Below, piece by piece: positions 34,984 to 44,571 of a DNA stretch of 64,000 nucleotides. The position numbers and the translations under genes were made by a program. The DNA is from Allotamlana fucoidanivorans (GTDB lineage Bacteria; Bacteroidota; Bacteroidia; Flavobacteriales; Flavobacteriaceae), in assembly GCF_045788535.1 (NCBI RefSeq), contig NZ_CP074074.1:310001-374000 (forward strand), read 5' to 3'. Positions within the stretch are counted from its first letter, which is position 1. Each line of letters opens with the position of its first letter. Below the pieces are notes generated by a model that was given only the letters and a program-made list of their open reading frames with translations, did not search any database and was not told the origin of the DNA.

Positions 34984-37146
34984 CTATTTTTGTACTTGAT
35001 TTACCGTTGTTGAAGCTACTTTTTTTAGAGGATATGCCATTTTCAAATCTTCTAATACATTCAGTGCTTCTTCAATATAAACATCCTGACTTAAACTCTC
35101 GTGCCAACGTTCTCTTTTTTCTTTCAAGTCTGTAGTATCTTGATTGAAAAGTGTTTTTTCAAAACTAGTTGAATCAAAAGTCAAATTAGTTTTGTAATCG
35201 GAAATAGCATCAAAACGCTTAGATTCTTCTTCGTTTAACTCATTCTGTTTTGCATAAGCCTCATAATTTAAAGAAAAGATGGTTTCATCTATTTTTCCTT
35301 TTACCCATTTCGCATTTTCTTCAATAAGATTAAACTGTTCATTATTACTCATACGCTCCTTACTTCTTGCTATGGTTTCATCGTAATCAAAATAGTTATC
35401 CCATACTTCGTAATCTGCTGCATCAATTTCATCATATGGTAGCGGGTTATCTTTATCTTTTTCACCTACATCAATAAAACTAAAACGTCCTGGAACAACC
35501 ACATCACTTTTTACACCTTCTAACTGTACAGACCCACCATTTATTCTGTAATATTTCTGAGTTGTTAAAGCCAAAGCGCCTAAATCACCACTAGTATTAT
35601 TTCTCAGCATATTATTAAGATTAATAACATTTTGAACGGTTCCTTTTCCATAGGTTTGCTTGCTACCAATAACAATAGCCCGCTTATAATCTTGCATAGC
35701 AGCAGCCATAATCTCTGAGGCAGACGCTGATATTTCATTCACCAAAACCACTAAAGGGCCATCCCAAGCAATAGATTTATCCTTATCTTTTAAAACCTCT
35801 TTAGACTCGCCTGTTGATCTCACTTGAACTACAGGGCCTTCCTTTATAAACAAACCAGCCATATCAACCACGGTTGGTAAAGATCCACCACCATTATTGC
35901 GCAAATCAAGCACTAGACCTTCAATACCTTCTGCTTTCAAATACTCTATTTCTTTTTTGACATCTTTTGCAGCATTGACATTTTTATAGTCTTTAAAATC
36001 AACATAAAAAGCGGGTAAATTGATTACACCAAATGTTTTACCATCCTTTTCTACCACCGATGATTTTGCATAGGTTTCAACAAGTTCCACCACATCTCTT
36101 GTGATAACTACATCTTTTATGGTACCATCTACTTTTTTAATAGTTAGCGTCACCTTTGTGCCTTTTGGTCCTTTAATATATTTTATAGCATCATTGATTC
36201 TCATCCCTACTATATTCACAGGAAAAGCTTCGTCTTCTTGTTTTACCTTCAAAATAATATCCTCAACTTCTAGCTCTTTACTGCGCCAAGCTGGCCCTCC
36301 TGAAATCAACTCTACAATTTTGATATAATCCATACGCTTTTGTAATCTGGCTCCAATACCCTCAAGTTTACCAGACATGCGTTGATCAAAATCTTCTTTA
36401 TTCTTTGGTGCTAAATAATAGGTATGTGGGTCATATTCTTCTACAATAGTATTCACATAAATAGCAAACCAATCTTCTCTTTTTAAATCATCAATATTGT
36501 CGTTAAAATAAACTTCAATCGATTTCAATGTTGCTTCTCGGGCTTCTTTCTCCATATCAGCCTCTGTCCTCATAACATAAGCAGCATCTCTTTCTTTTGC
36601 TTGTTTTTCCTGCTTATACAAATCGTCATAATTTGAAATTGTAGAAAACTTTAATTGTTTCCGCCAACGTTCTTTCATTTGCTTTTTGCTTTTTACAAAC
36701 TCAATATTTTCATAATTGGTTTCAAACGTCTCATCAATAGTATAATCAAAAGGTTTTGAAAGCACTTCTGAGTAAATCTCTTTAGCTTCAGCTATTCGTT
36801 TTAACAAACGCTCATTAACTACATTGAAGAAGGTAATATCTGTAGCCTTTAATTGATCATCAAGATTATATTTATATTTTTCAAATTCCTTTAAATCTGA
36901 TTGATAAAAATAACGCTTTACTGGGTCTATAATACCTATATAGTCATTATATAATTCTTCTGAAAATTTGTCATCCATCGCTATGGGATCAAAATGCCCT
37001 TGCTCTAACACAAAGGTTATTATTTGAATTAACAATTTATCTTTATCAGGATTACTAAACTTTTTTGAGGTAAAACTACACGATGCAAATGCTAATAAAA
37101 GCAATAGCGACAGCACTTTATAATTCCTTTTCATAATACGCTTCAT
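34984..37146 (-). CDS. prc: Carboxy-terminal processing protease (Prc/tail-specific, S41)
   Basis: A periplasmic serine protease that cleaves proteins from their C-termini. A signal sequence ends in a likely lipobox (LLAFASC). A helical N-domain is followed by a PDZ domain near residues 240-330 (GKLEGIGARLQ) and the S41 catalytic core, with the nucleophile region ISASASEIMAAAMQDY and the lysine in TYGKGTVQ. A C-terminal helical domain completes the 720 residues, matching Prc rather than the shorter CtpA. It is the first gene of a two-gene unit with the permease and diverges from surE. Confidence 0.94.
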   Translation of the reverse strand: MKRIMKRNYKVLSLLLLLAFASCSFTSKKFSNPDKDKLLIQIITFVLEQGHFDPIAMDDKFSEELYNDYIGIIDPVKRYFYQSDLKEFEKYKYNLDDQLKATDITFFNVVNERLLKRIAEAKEIYSEVLSKPFDYTIDETFETNYENIEFVKSKKQMKERWRKQLKFSTISNYDDLYKQEKQAKERDAAYVMRTEADMEKEAREATLKSIEVYFNDNIDDLKREDWFAIYVNTIVEEYDPHTYYLAPKNKEDFDQRMSGKLEGIGARLQKRMDYIKIVELISGGPAWRSKELEVEDIILKVKQEDEAFPVNIVGMRINDAIKYIKGPKGTKVTLTIKKVDGTIKDVVITRDVVELVETYAKSSVVEKDGKTFGVINLPAFYVDFKDYKNVNAAKDVKKEIEYLKAEGIEGLVLDLRNNGGGSLPTVVDMAGLFIKEGPVVQVRSTGESKEVLKDKDKSIAWDGPLVVLVNEISASASEIMAAAMQDYKRAIVIGSKQTYGKGTVQNVINLNNMLRNNTSGDLGALALTTQKYYRINGGSVQLEGVKSDVVVPGRFSFIDVGEKDKDNPLPYDEIDAADYEVWDNYFDYDETIARSKERMSNNEQFNLIEENAKWVKGKIDETIFSLNYEAYAKQNELNEEESKRFDAISDYKTNLTFDSTSFEKTLFNQDTTDLKEKRERWHESLSQDVYIEEALNVLEDLKMAYPLKKVASTTVNQVQK

Positions 37147-37311
37147 CTATTAATTATTTGAATACTTTCTGTGAGCACAATTTATTTTTCACTAAAATAA
37201 AGAAAAAACTATGCCATCAAACCAGAAAGCCTACTAATTTTTTGTTAAACACAAGAAATTACAGGTTTACTTTTTAAATTATGTATTTTAGCGAAGCTAT
37301 TTTTTTACCAA

Positions 37312-38088
37312 ATGACAAAAAAGCCCCTTATATTAGTAACAAATGACGATGGCATAAATGCCGCTGGGATTAGAACCTTAATTTCTGTAATGAATACTAT
37401 AGGTGATGTAGTAGTGGTTGCTCCAGATAGCCCACAAAGCGGTATGGGACATGCCATTACATTAAACTCAACACTTTATGCTGAAAAAGTGCATATTGAC
37501 AATGGCCCACAAAAAGAGTTTAAATGCTCTGGCACACCCGCAGATTGCGTTAAACTAGCTATTAGAGAATTACTAGACCGCACCCCAGACCTTTGTGTTT
37601 CAGGCATTAATCATGGTTCAAATTCATCAATCAATGTGATTTATTCAGGAACTATGAGTGCCGCTATTGAGGCTGGAATTGAAGGCATTCCTGCCATTGG
37701 TTTTTCTTTATTGGATTACAGTTGGAATGCTAATTTTGAAGCGTCAAAAAGCTACGTTAAAACCATTACGCAGGAGGTGCTAAAAAATGGTATTCCCAAC
37801 GGTATAGTACTCAATGTTAATATTCCTAATTTACCGCAAATCAACATTAAAGGAATAAAAGTGTGTCGACAAGCTAAAGCCAACTGGGTTGAAGAATTTG
37901 ACAAACGACAAACCCCTCAAGGCAAAGATTATTATTGGCTTACAGGCAAATTTGTTAATTTAGATCATGGAGAAGACACTGATGAATGGGCGCTTGAACA
38001 CGGTTATGTTTCAGTAGTTCCTTCTCAATTTGATTTAACAGCACACCATGTTATAAAAAACTTAAAGCACTGGAATTTAAATGAATAA
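37312..38088 (+). CDS. surE: 5'/3'-nucleotidase SurE
   Basis: A metal-dependent nucleoside monophosphate phosphatase. The N-terminus LVTNDDGINAAGI holds the metal-binding DD pair, and APDSPQSGMGHAIT and SGINHGSNSSINVIYSGTMSAA are family signatures. The 258 residues match the family. It begins a plus-strand run of surE, a small membrane protein, lpxB, an NlpC/P60 lipoprotein and comEC, with overlaps or short gaps at each junction. Confidence 0.96.
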   Translation: MTKKPLILVTNDDGINAAGIRTLISVMNTIGDVVVVAPDSPQSGMGHAITLNSTLYAEKVHIDNGPQKEFKCSGTPADCVKLAIRELLDRTPDLCVSGINHGSNSSINVIYSGTMSAAIEAGIEGIPAIGFSLLDYSWNANFEASKSYVKTITQEVLKNGIPNGIVLNVNIPNLPQINIKGIKVCRQAKANWVEEFDKRQTPQGKDYYWLTGKFVNLDHGEDTDEWALEHGYVSVVPSQFDLTAHHVIKNLKHWNLNE

Positions 38089-38368
38089 AAAAGATATTTT
38101 TATTGGTATGCTGGTTGGTTTTATTGCCAACAGTATGGGCCTTTTTTTAACAGCAACTTTATTGGGGCAAGGTGATGATTTTACTCAAGTTATTAAAGCG
38201 GCAGCCGAAGAAGGTTTTCTTGGAAAACTAATTAGTTTAGGCGCTATTTTAAACTTAATTGCTTTTTTTATTTTTATAAAAAAACGGCAAGATTACAAGG
38301 CTCGAGGCGTATTATTGATTACAGTATTTATTGCCGTTTTCACCTTTGTTTTCAAACTCTATAGCTAG
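38081..38368 (+). CDS. Small membrane protein, function unknown
   Basis: A 95-residue protein with three hydrophobic segments (about 7-29, 48-66 and 75-93). It overlaps the surE end by eight bases and precedes lpxB by 26, so it is translated with them. I do not recognise a functional family. Confidence 0.8.
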   Translation: MNKKDIFIGMLVGFIANSMGLFLTATLLGQGDDFTQVIKAAAEEGFLGKLISLGAILNLIAFFIFIKKRQDYKARGVLLITVFIAVFTFVFKLYS

Positions 38369-38394
38369 CATTTTTCATTAAGACAACGTATACT

Positions 38395-39507
38395 ATGAAA
38401 TACTATATACTTGCTGGTGAGGCTTCAGGAGATTTACACGGCTCAAACTTAATTAAAGCACTTAACAATGTTGATGTACATGCCAATATAAGATTTTGGG
38501 GCGGCGATTTAATGGAGCAAGCTGGAGGAACCCTTGTTAAACATTATAAAGAACGCGCCTTTATGGGATTCACCGAGGTTATTATGAACCTCAACAAAAT
38601 ATTCAAACTCATTTCATTTTGTAAGCAGGATATTGAATCATTTAATCCAGATGTTATTGTATTTATAGATAACTCTGGTTTTAATCTTCGCATTGCCAAA
38701 TGGGCCAAAAAAGCTGGTTATAAAACCCACTACTACATATCGCCTCAAGTATGGGCTTCAAGAGCCAGTCGTGTTGAGGCTATTAAGCGGGATATTGACA
38801 AAATGTATGTGATTCTTCCTTTTGTAAAGTCGTTTTACAAAAAATATGACTACGATGTTGATTTTGTAGGCCATCCACTTATTGATGCCATTGCCAGCCG
38901 CAATCAAGTTGATGAATTTAATTTTAGAAAAACCTTCGGACTAAGTAATAAACCCATCATTGCATTATTACCAGGAAGCCGAAAACAAGAAATCACTAAA
39001 ATGCTATCAATCATGCTCAGTTTGGTTGATGATTATCCAGATTACCAATTTGTAATAGCAGGTGCACCTAGCCAAGACTACGAATTTTATAAAACCTTCA
39101 TAACCTCTAAAAACGTAACATTTATCTCCAATAAAACCTATGATTTGCTTAGTCTTTCTTATGCGGCTCTGGTAACTTCAGGAACAGCAACATTAGAAAC
39201 AGCTCTTTTTAAAGTACCTCAAGTTGTCTGTTATAAAGGCAGTGCTATTTCATATTTTATTGCCAAACGTATAATAACCTTGAAATTCATCTCGTTAGTT
39301 AACTTAGTGATGGATAAAGAGGTGGTTACCGAATTAATTCAGAACGACTTTAACAAACGAAAATTAAAACATGAACTTGATAAAATTTTGAATCTCGATT
39401 TAAGAAAAAAAATGTTTGTAGATTATTTTGAATTAGAGAAAGCTTTAGGAGGAAAAGGAGCCAGTAAAAAAACCGCTGAATTGATTTATGACCATATCAA
39501 CACATAA
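38395..39507 (+). CDS. lpxB: Lipid-A-disaccharide synthase
   Basis: A GT19 glycosyltransferase that joins UDP-2,3-diacylglucosamine and lipid X in lipid A synthesis at the inner membrane. The opening AGEASGDLHGSNL, RFWGGDLM, the YISPQVWAS motif and LLPGSRKQEI are characteristic. The C-terminal part has SGTATLETALFKVPQVV. The 370 residues are normal. Confidence 0.96.
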   Translation: MKYYILAGEASGDLHGSNLIKALNNVDVHANIRFWGGDLMEQAGGTLVKHYKERAFMGFTEVIMNLNKIFKLISFCKQDIESFNPDVIVFIDNSGFNLRIAKWAKKAGYKTHYYISPQVWASRASRVEAIKRDIDKMYVILPFVKSFYKKYDYDVDFVGHPLIDAIASRNQVDEFNFRKTFGLSNKPIIALLPGSRKQEITKMLSIMLSLVDDYPDYQFVIAGAPSQDYEFYKTFITSKNVTFISNKTYDLLSLSYAALVTSGTATLETALFKVPQVVCYKGSAISYFIAKRIITLKFISLVNLVMDKEVVTELIQNDFNKRKLKHELDKILNLDLRKKMFVDYFELEKALGGKGASKKTAELIYDHINT

Positions 39508-40090
39508 GTTTCATATATATCGATTTTTTATCTGTTTGATTTTTTTGGCAACCAGTTATAGTTGTAAATCTTCAAAACAAGTAGAAGCTAAAAAAAGTAA
39601 CCCTTCTGAAATTGTAACTAAAAAAGTAAGCGACGAACCTACTAAATATATTGAACCCAAAACAGAACCAGAACACAACGTTGTTGAGGCTGAAGAAATA
39701 GTCAAATCGAAAGCCGAGTATATTATAGCCTACGCCAAACAATTTCAAGGTGTAAAATACAGGTGGGGAGGTACCACAAAAGCAGGAATAGATTGCTCTG
39801 GTTTGATCTATGAATCCTTTAAATCACAAGACATTACTTTGCCAAGAATATCACGTGATATGGCAAAAAAAGGAAAAAAAATAGCCTTAAAAAAAGTACA
39901 TACGGGCGATTTACTATTCTTTAAAACAGGCAACAGAAGAAATTCCATAAATCATGTGGGCCTTATAGTTGCTATAAGGAATAATGATATTGAATTTATT
40001 CATGCTTCAACAAAAAAAGGCGTTATTATTTCCCATCTCAATGAAATTTATTGGTTAAAAGCTTTTCATGAAGCTAGACGAATTTTGTAA
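39488..40090 (+). CDS. NlpC/P60 (C40) peptidoglycan peptidase, lipoprotein
   Basis: A probable cell-wall endopeptidase. The signal peptide ends at C26 (TSYSC), a likely lipidation site. A linker rich in Lys and Glu runs to residue 75, followed by the C40 domain with C103 (DCSGL), H156 (NHVGL) and H172 (FIHAST) as the catalytic triad. The 200 residues fit a minimal lipoprotein of this family (Spr/NlpC type). It overlaps the end of lpxB by 20 bases. Confidence 0.92.
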   Translation: MTISTHKFHIYRFFICLIFLATSYSCKSSKQVEAKKSNPSEIVTKKVSDEPTKYIEPKTEPEHNVVEAEEIVKSKAEYIIAYAKQFQGVKYRWGGTTKAGIDCSGLIYESFKSQDITLPRISRDMAKKGKKIALKKVHTGDLLFFKTGNRRNSINHVGLIVAIRNNDIEFIHASTKKGVIISHLNEIYWLKAFHEARRIL

Positions 40091-40113
40091 GATATTTTAT
40101 ATCTTGTTGCAGC

Positions 40114-42156
40114 ATGCAATTACTCAATTTCGCAATAATAAAACTTACTTTCTGCTTAGTTATTGGCATTCTTATTGGCCATTTTTTTGGTGTGTCCATA
40201 GTTTTTTCTTTGTCCCTTACCTTTTCCTGCTTAGTAGCATTATTTGTAAGTTACAGCATTGCAAAAAAGCAATTTACCAAAACCATTTGGTTTGGGCTGT
40301 TAGCGTTTGTTACCATGACTTCTATTGGACTCCTTACAGCAACACTGCATAATCAAAGAAACGTTTCAAACCATTATACTCATTATATCTCCATAAAAGA
40401 AGATAGCCTTTACAGGTTAACTTTTAAGGTAAAAGAAATTCTTAAACCAGACACGTACAACCATAAATACATTGTTGAACTCATAGACTTAGACCATAAT
40501 CATGTTTTAGGAAAATCGCTTTTAAACCTAAAAAAAGACACATTAACAACGCCTGTATTCGTCGATGATATTTTTATAAGCTATACTAACCTTCATCCTT
40601 TAAAATCTCCACTTAACCCCTATCAATTTGACTATAGAAACTATTTAAATAAAAAGTATATCTACCATCAACTATTTTGTAACGAAGCTGCTTTATTTCA
40701 AGTACAGTCAGATTCTAAAACATTATTAGGTCACGCTAATAACATTAGAAATTTTATTAATAAAAAACTTTCCCTTTATCATTTTAAAGCGAACGAATTA
40801 GCCATTATTAACGCCCTTTTTCTTGGACAGCGACAGGACATCAGTAAGGAAACGTATGCTAATTATGCTAAGGCTGGCGCTATTCATATTTTAGCGGTTT
40901 CTGGGTTACATGTGGGCATTATTCTAATGATCTTGAATTTTATCTTTAAACCGCTTGAACGGTTTAGACACGGGAGGTTTATTAAAACAGTCTTCATCTT
41001 GTTTTTACTCTGGTGTTTTGCTTTTATAGCAGGCTTATCCCCATCGGTTACAAGAGCCGTAACCATGTTTAGTATTGTGGCTATTGCAATGAACCTTAAA
41101 CGAGCAACCAATATTTACAACACACTTGCAATTAGTATGTTTATTATTCTACTTTTTAAGCCCTTGTATGTTTTTGATGTTGGTTTTCAATTAAGTTATC
41201 TTGCCGTGTTTGCTATTGTAACCATTGATCCTTGGCTATATGGTTTATGGCGTCCTAAATACAAACTTGTTCTACTATATTGGCATACCCTTACCGTCAC
41301 TATAGCAGCTCAAATTGGTATTCTTCCTATTAGCCTATATTATTTTCATCAATTTCCTGGTCTGTTTTTTATTTCAAACCTCATCATCATCCCCATTCTC
41401 GGTTTGATTTTAGGATTTGGGTTATTCATTATTCTCTTAGCTTCATTCAATCTTCTTCCTCAGTGGATTGCAACCTGTTTTGCCCATGTTATTGATTTCA
41501 TGAACAGGGCAGTGGGTTGGATAGCACATCAAGAATCTTTTTTGTTTGAAGCCATTTCTTTTAACCTATTACATGTGTTTTTTGCTTATCTTATTATCAT
41601 TGCTCTCACCCGTTTGCTAATAAAACGTACATTCCGGTCTGTTTACTTTATTCTTGCTTCTGTTTTAATTATTCAGTCATTTTTAATATTTGAAAAGTTG
41701 AATTTTAAGCCGGACGAATTTGTTATTTTTCATAAAAGGAAATCAAGCATTCTTGGCTACACTAATAAAGACAGCCTTCTTATTTCTCATAATGCTGATG
41801 GCGTTTCCTTTTCTAATACCAAAATTGTAGAACAGTACATGATTGGAAAACACCTTAAATATTCTAAAAACATTCCGTTTAAAGCGGTATACCGGTTGAA
41901 AGACAAATTTCTCTTGCGTGTTGATAGCATGGGCATTTACCAAGTTAAATCCTTCAGACCAAATCAAGTATTACTCATGCAATCGCCAAAAATAAATTTA
42001 AGCAGACTGATTGATTCTATACAACCCCAACAAATTATTGCAGATGGCAGTAACTACAAATCTTATATAAAACGATGGAAAGTAACCTGTAAAAAAAGAA
42101 ACATTCCGTTTCATTCTACCAGTCAACAGGGTGCATTTATTTTTCCATTAAAATAA
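40114..42156 (+). CDS. comEC: ComEC/Rec2 family DNA-uptake channel protein
   Basis: An inner-membrane protein of 680 residues. A DUF4131-type N-domain is followed by the competence domain from about 220 to 490 (INALFLGQRQDISKE and AVSGLHVGIILMILNFI). Many hydrophobic segments are seen. The C-terminal 170 residues lie where the metallo-beta-lactamase-like nuclease domain would be, but no HxHxDH-type metal motif is present; short blocks (QIIADGSNYKSYIKRW) recall its end. The channel may therefore be intact without its associated nuclease activity. Short-form ComEC proteins like this are common in the group. Confidence 0.9.
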   Translation: MQLLNFAIIKLTFCLVIGILIGHFFGVSIVFSLSLTFSCLVALFVSYSIAKKQFTKTIWFGLLAFVTMTSIGLLTATLHNQRNVSNHYTHYISIKEDSLYRLTFKVKEILKPDTYNHKYIVELIDLDHNHVLGKSLLNLKKDTLTTPVFVDDIFISYTNLHPLKSPLNPYQFDYRNYLNKKYIYHQLFCNEAALFQVQSDSKTLLGHANNIRNFINKKLSLYHFKANELAIINALFLGQRQDISKETYANYAKAGAIHILAVSGLHVGIILMILNFIFKPLERFRHGRFIKTVFILFLLWCFAFIAGLSPSVTRAVTMFSIVAIAMNLKRATNIYNTLAISMFIILLFKPLYVFDVGFQLSYLAVFAIVTIDPWLYGLWRPKYKLVLLYWHTLTVTIAAQIGILPISLYYFHQFPGLFFISNLIIIPILGLILGFGLFIILLASFNLLPQWIATCFAHVIDFMNRAVGWIAHQESFLFEAISFNLLHVFFAYLIIIALTRLLIKRTFRSVYFILASVLIIQSFLIFEKLNFKPDEFVIFHKRKSSILGYTNKDSLLISHNADGVSFSNTKIVEQYMIGKHLKYSKNIPFKAVYRLKDKFLLRVDSMGIYQVKSFRPNQVLLMQSPKINLSRLIDSIQPQQIIADGSNYKSYIKRWKVTCKKRNIPFHSTSQQGAFIFPLK

Positions 42157-42158
42157 AA

Positions 42159-42707
42159 TCACCCTTTAAAATTACCTTTAAATGCTTTGTAATACGCATT
42201 AAACTCTTCTTGCGTCGTTATGCTTTTATGATCGTCACTATGAAACATTTTTAAATACAACTCCAATTGTTCTGGAGTGCGATAGCCTCTAATCGGTGCA
42301 ATAACATCAGCTTTTTCATCAAAAAACACAATTGTAGGATAAGCGGTAATCTGTAAAAATCGTGCCAACTCATGTGCCGAATTTCTTGAATTAACTTTTG
42401 AAGGATTATAATTAGGGTTTGAAAATGAAGCCCCTTTATAATCTATAACGTCATTACCTTCTCCGTTAAACTTAACTGCGTAATAGTTTTTATTTACAAA
42501 ATCAACCACATCAGGATTGTGAAATGTTTTTTTGTCAAGCATTTTACATGGGCCACACCAGTTGGTATAAACATCCATCATAATCTTTTTTGGTGTTTTC
42601 TTTTGAAGCTCTAAAGCTTCTTCAAGCGACATCCAATTGATGGTTTGCGCCACGATATTCGCTTGACTAAACACCATAGCAAATACAAATAGTAAAATAG
42701 TTTTCAT
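42159..42707 (-). CDS. Thioredoxin-like periplasmic protein
   Basis: A thioredoxin fold protein of 182 residues with an N-terminal signal peptide (cleavage after about VAQ-21). The redox motif is WCGPC with C51 and C54. NPDVVDFVNKNYYAVKFNGEG is typical of the Thioredoxin_7/DUF255-like group. It could reduce or oxidise extracytoplasmic substrates; the partner is unknown. It ends two bases from the convergent comEC gene and follows the POT terminator, so it probably has its own promoter. Confidence 0.88.
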   Translation of the reverse strand: MKTILLFVFAMVFSQANIVAQTINWMSLEEALELQKKTPKKIMMDVYTNWCGPCKMLDKKTFHNPDVVDFVNKNYYAVKFNGEGNDVIDYKGASFSNPNYNPSKVNSRNSAHELARFLQITAYPTIVFFDEKADVIAPIRGYRTPEQLELYLKMFHSDDHKSITTQEEFNAYYKAFKGNFKG

Positions 42708-42741
42708 AATGATTTAGGTTGCAAAATTTGTTCCTAACTTA

Positions 42742-42769
42742 CAAAAAATGCCCCTAAGAAGGGACATTT
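42742..42769 (-). terminator. Terminator after the peptide transporter operon
   Basis: On the minus strand AATGTCCC pairs with GGGGCATT (one G-U pair) over a 6-base loop and is followed by a run of six T. It lies about 27 bases past the second POT gene. Confidence 0.7.
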
Positions 42770-42795
42770 CAAATATTTTTTAACATTTTCAGTAC

Positions 42796-44556
42796 TTACC
42801 GAACACCATGCATTAGTCGTTTTAATAAAGGGTGTAGTACCAATGATACTAAACCTAAAACGATAGGAATTAGAGTAAATATCAAAAAGAATGTAGACAA
42901 ACTATACTCCTTTGTAATCTTTTCAATGTCGCCACCTATATAATGTGCTAATTTATTTCCAATGGCAATAGCTAAATAATAAACCCCAAACATAAAGGCC
43001 ACCATGCGTGCTGGAATTAATTTACTTAAATACGATAATCCCATAGGAGACAAACACAATTCACCCAAGGTATGAAATAAGTAAGCCAAAACTAACCAAG
43101 CCATACTTAAACTGGCTGTTTGTGCTCCAGCAGGAACATCTTTAGCTCCAAATGCCAAAAACCCAAAACCTAAGCCTAAAAGTAACAGCCCCAAGAAGTA
43201 TTTTACCGATGCTGGCGGATTATATTTACTATCCCACCATTTTGTAAATAACGGCGCAAACATGATAATAAACAATGAATTCAAAATAGCAAACCATGTA
43301 ATAGGCACTTCTGTTTCAGTAGATTGGTATTCAACAAACAATTTATACAATACAATGGCCCAAACAATGATAAAACTACAACCTAAAATAATATTTGATA
43401 GACCAATGCGTTTGAATGTTTGCCTAAAAAGACTTAACAACACATAGGTAATAATACCAAGTGGCACTACTGTAACAATTAAATCTATGACTTTAAATGT
43501 TGTAGCGGCATTACCTTCTAAAATTCTATTTGTAAAATCTCTGGTATAAATAGGTAATGATCCCGCAGCCTGCTCAAAAGCTGCCCAAAAGAAAATAGTA
43601 AACAAACAAAAAATTGCAAATGCAATCATTCTGTCTCTTTCAATGGCTACATATCTTGGAATTCTAATGATGAGAAGTAGTATAAATGATATAGCAGCCA
43701 GCAAAGCAAAAAATAGTGAATCTGATAAGCCTGCCACTGTGAAATTAAAAGTTTGAATATCTCCAATTTTACTCAATGGATCATTGATAATAAAAATTAT
43801 GGCCGATATAGTAAATACTGCAATTAATACATAATCAAGTATTGAAAAATGGTTTAGTTTTACGGTTGATACCGATTCATCATTATTCCCTTTTATCGCT
43901 GCTTTGGTTTTTACAGGTTTATCTCCTAACTTTCCAAATAATGGTTGCGCAAAATAAAATTGAAGCATCCCTAAAAGCATAAAAACACCCGCTAGTCCGA
44001 AACCATAACTCCATCCAATTTTTTCACCAACCCAACCACATAGCATGATTCCAATAAATGCTCCGGCATTAACACCCATATAAAAAATATTATAGGCGCC
44101 ATCCTTTTTCTCATCGTGCCCTTCATACATTTTTGAAATTATAGATGTCATATTAGGTTTAAAAAACCCATTACCTATGATTAAAAAAGCAATTCCTATA
44201 TATAAGAACGTTGGCGTTTCTATTGCCATAGACGCATGCCCTATAGTCATGAGAAGCGCACCAATAACCACAGCCATTCTATACCCTATTTTATTATCGG
44301 CCAGCCAACCGCCTAATAGAGGTGTTAAATACACCAGCATGGCGTAAGTTCCTAAAAGCGATAAAGCTGCAGAGGACGTCCATTCCCACCCTGGGTTATC
44401 TCCTAAAAGCGATCCTGTTAAAAATATAACTAAAATAGCACGCATTCCATAGTATGAAAAACGTTCCCACATTTCAGTAAAAAATAGAACAAATAATCCT
44501 GACGGATGCCCTAATACTTTGTCCTTAAAAAATTGGTCGGTTGATTGTTCTGCCAT
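42796..44556 (-). CDS. POT-family proton-dependent peptide transporter
   Basis: An MFS permease that imports di- and tripeptides with protons. The POT signature EMWERFSYYGMRAILVIFL is near the start, and FYMGVNAGAFIG is the second family motif. It has 586 residues, longer than its upstream neighbour through insertions in the central region. It is the last gene of the minus-strand unit formed by a DPP-IV peptidase and two POT transporters, 15 bases after the preceding gene. Confidence 0.93.
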   Translation of the reverse strand: MAEQSTDQFFKDKVLGHPSGLFVLFFTEMWERFSYYGMRAILVIFLTGSLLGDNPGWEWTSSAALSLLGTYAMLVYLTPLLGGWLADNKIGYRMAVVIGALLMTIGHASMAIETPTFLYIGIAFLIIGNGFFKPNMTSIISKMYEGHDEKKDGAYNIFYMGVNAGAFIGIMLCGWVGEKIGWSYGFGLAGVFMLLGMLQFYFAQPLFGKLGDKPVKTKAAIKGNNDESVSTVKLNHFSILDYVLIAVFTISAIIFIINDPLSKIGDIQTFNFTVAGLSDSLFFALLAAISFILLLIIRIPRYVAIERDRMIAFAIFCLFTIFFWAAFEQAAGSLPIYTRDFTNRILEGNAATTFKVIDLIVTVVPLGIITYVLLSLFRQTFKRIGLSNIILGCSFIIVWAIVLYKLFVEYQSTETEVPITWFAILNSLFIIMFAPLFTKWWDSKYNPPASVKYFLGLLLLGLGFGFLAFGAKDVPAGAQTASLSMAWLVLAYLFHTLGELCLSPMGLSYLSKLIPARMVAFMFGVYYLAIAIGNKLAHYIGGDIEKITKEYSLSTFFLIFTLIPIVLGLVSLVLHPLLKRLMHGVR

Positions 44557-44571
44557 TATTTTAAATATTTA

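Noticed and set aside
40068..40352. Open frame of 94 codons on the plus strand
   Set aside because: Out of frame with comEC and rich in aromatic residues. comEC motifs occupy the other frame.
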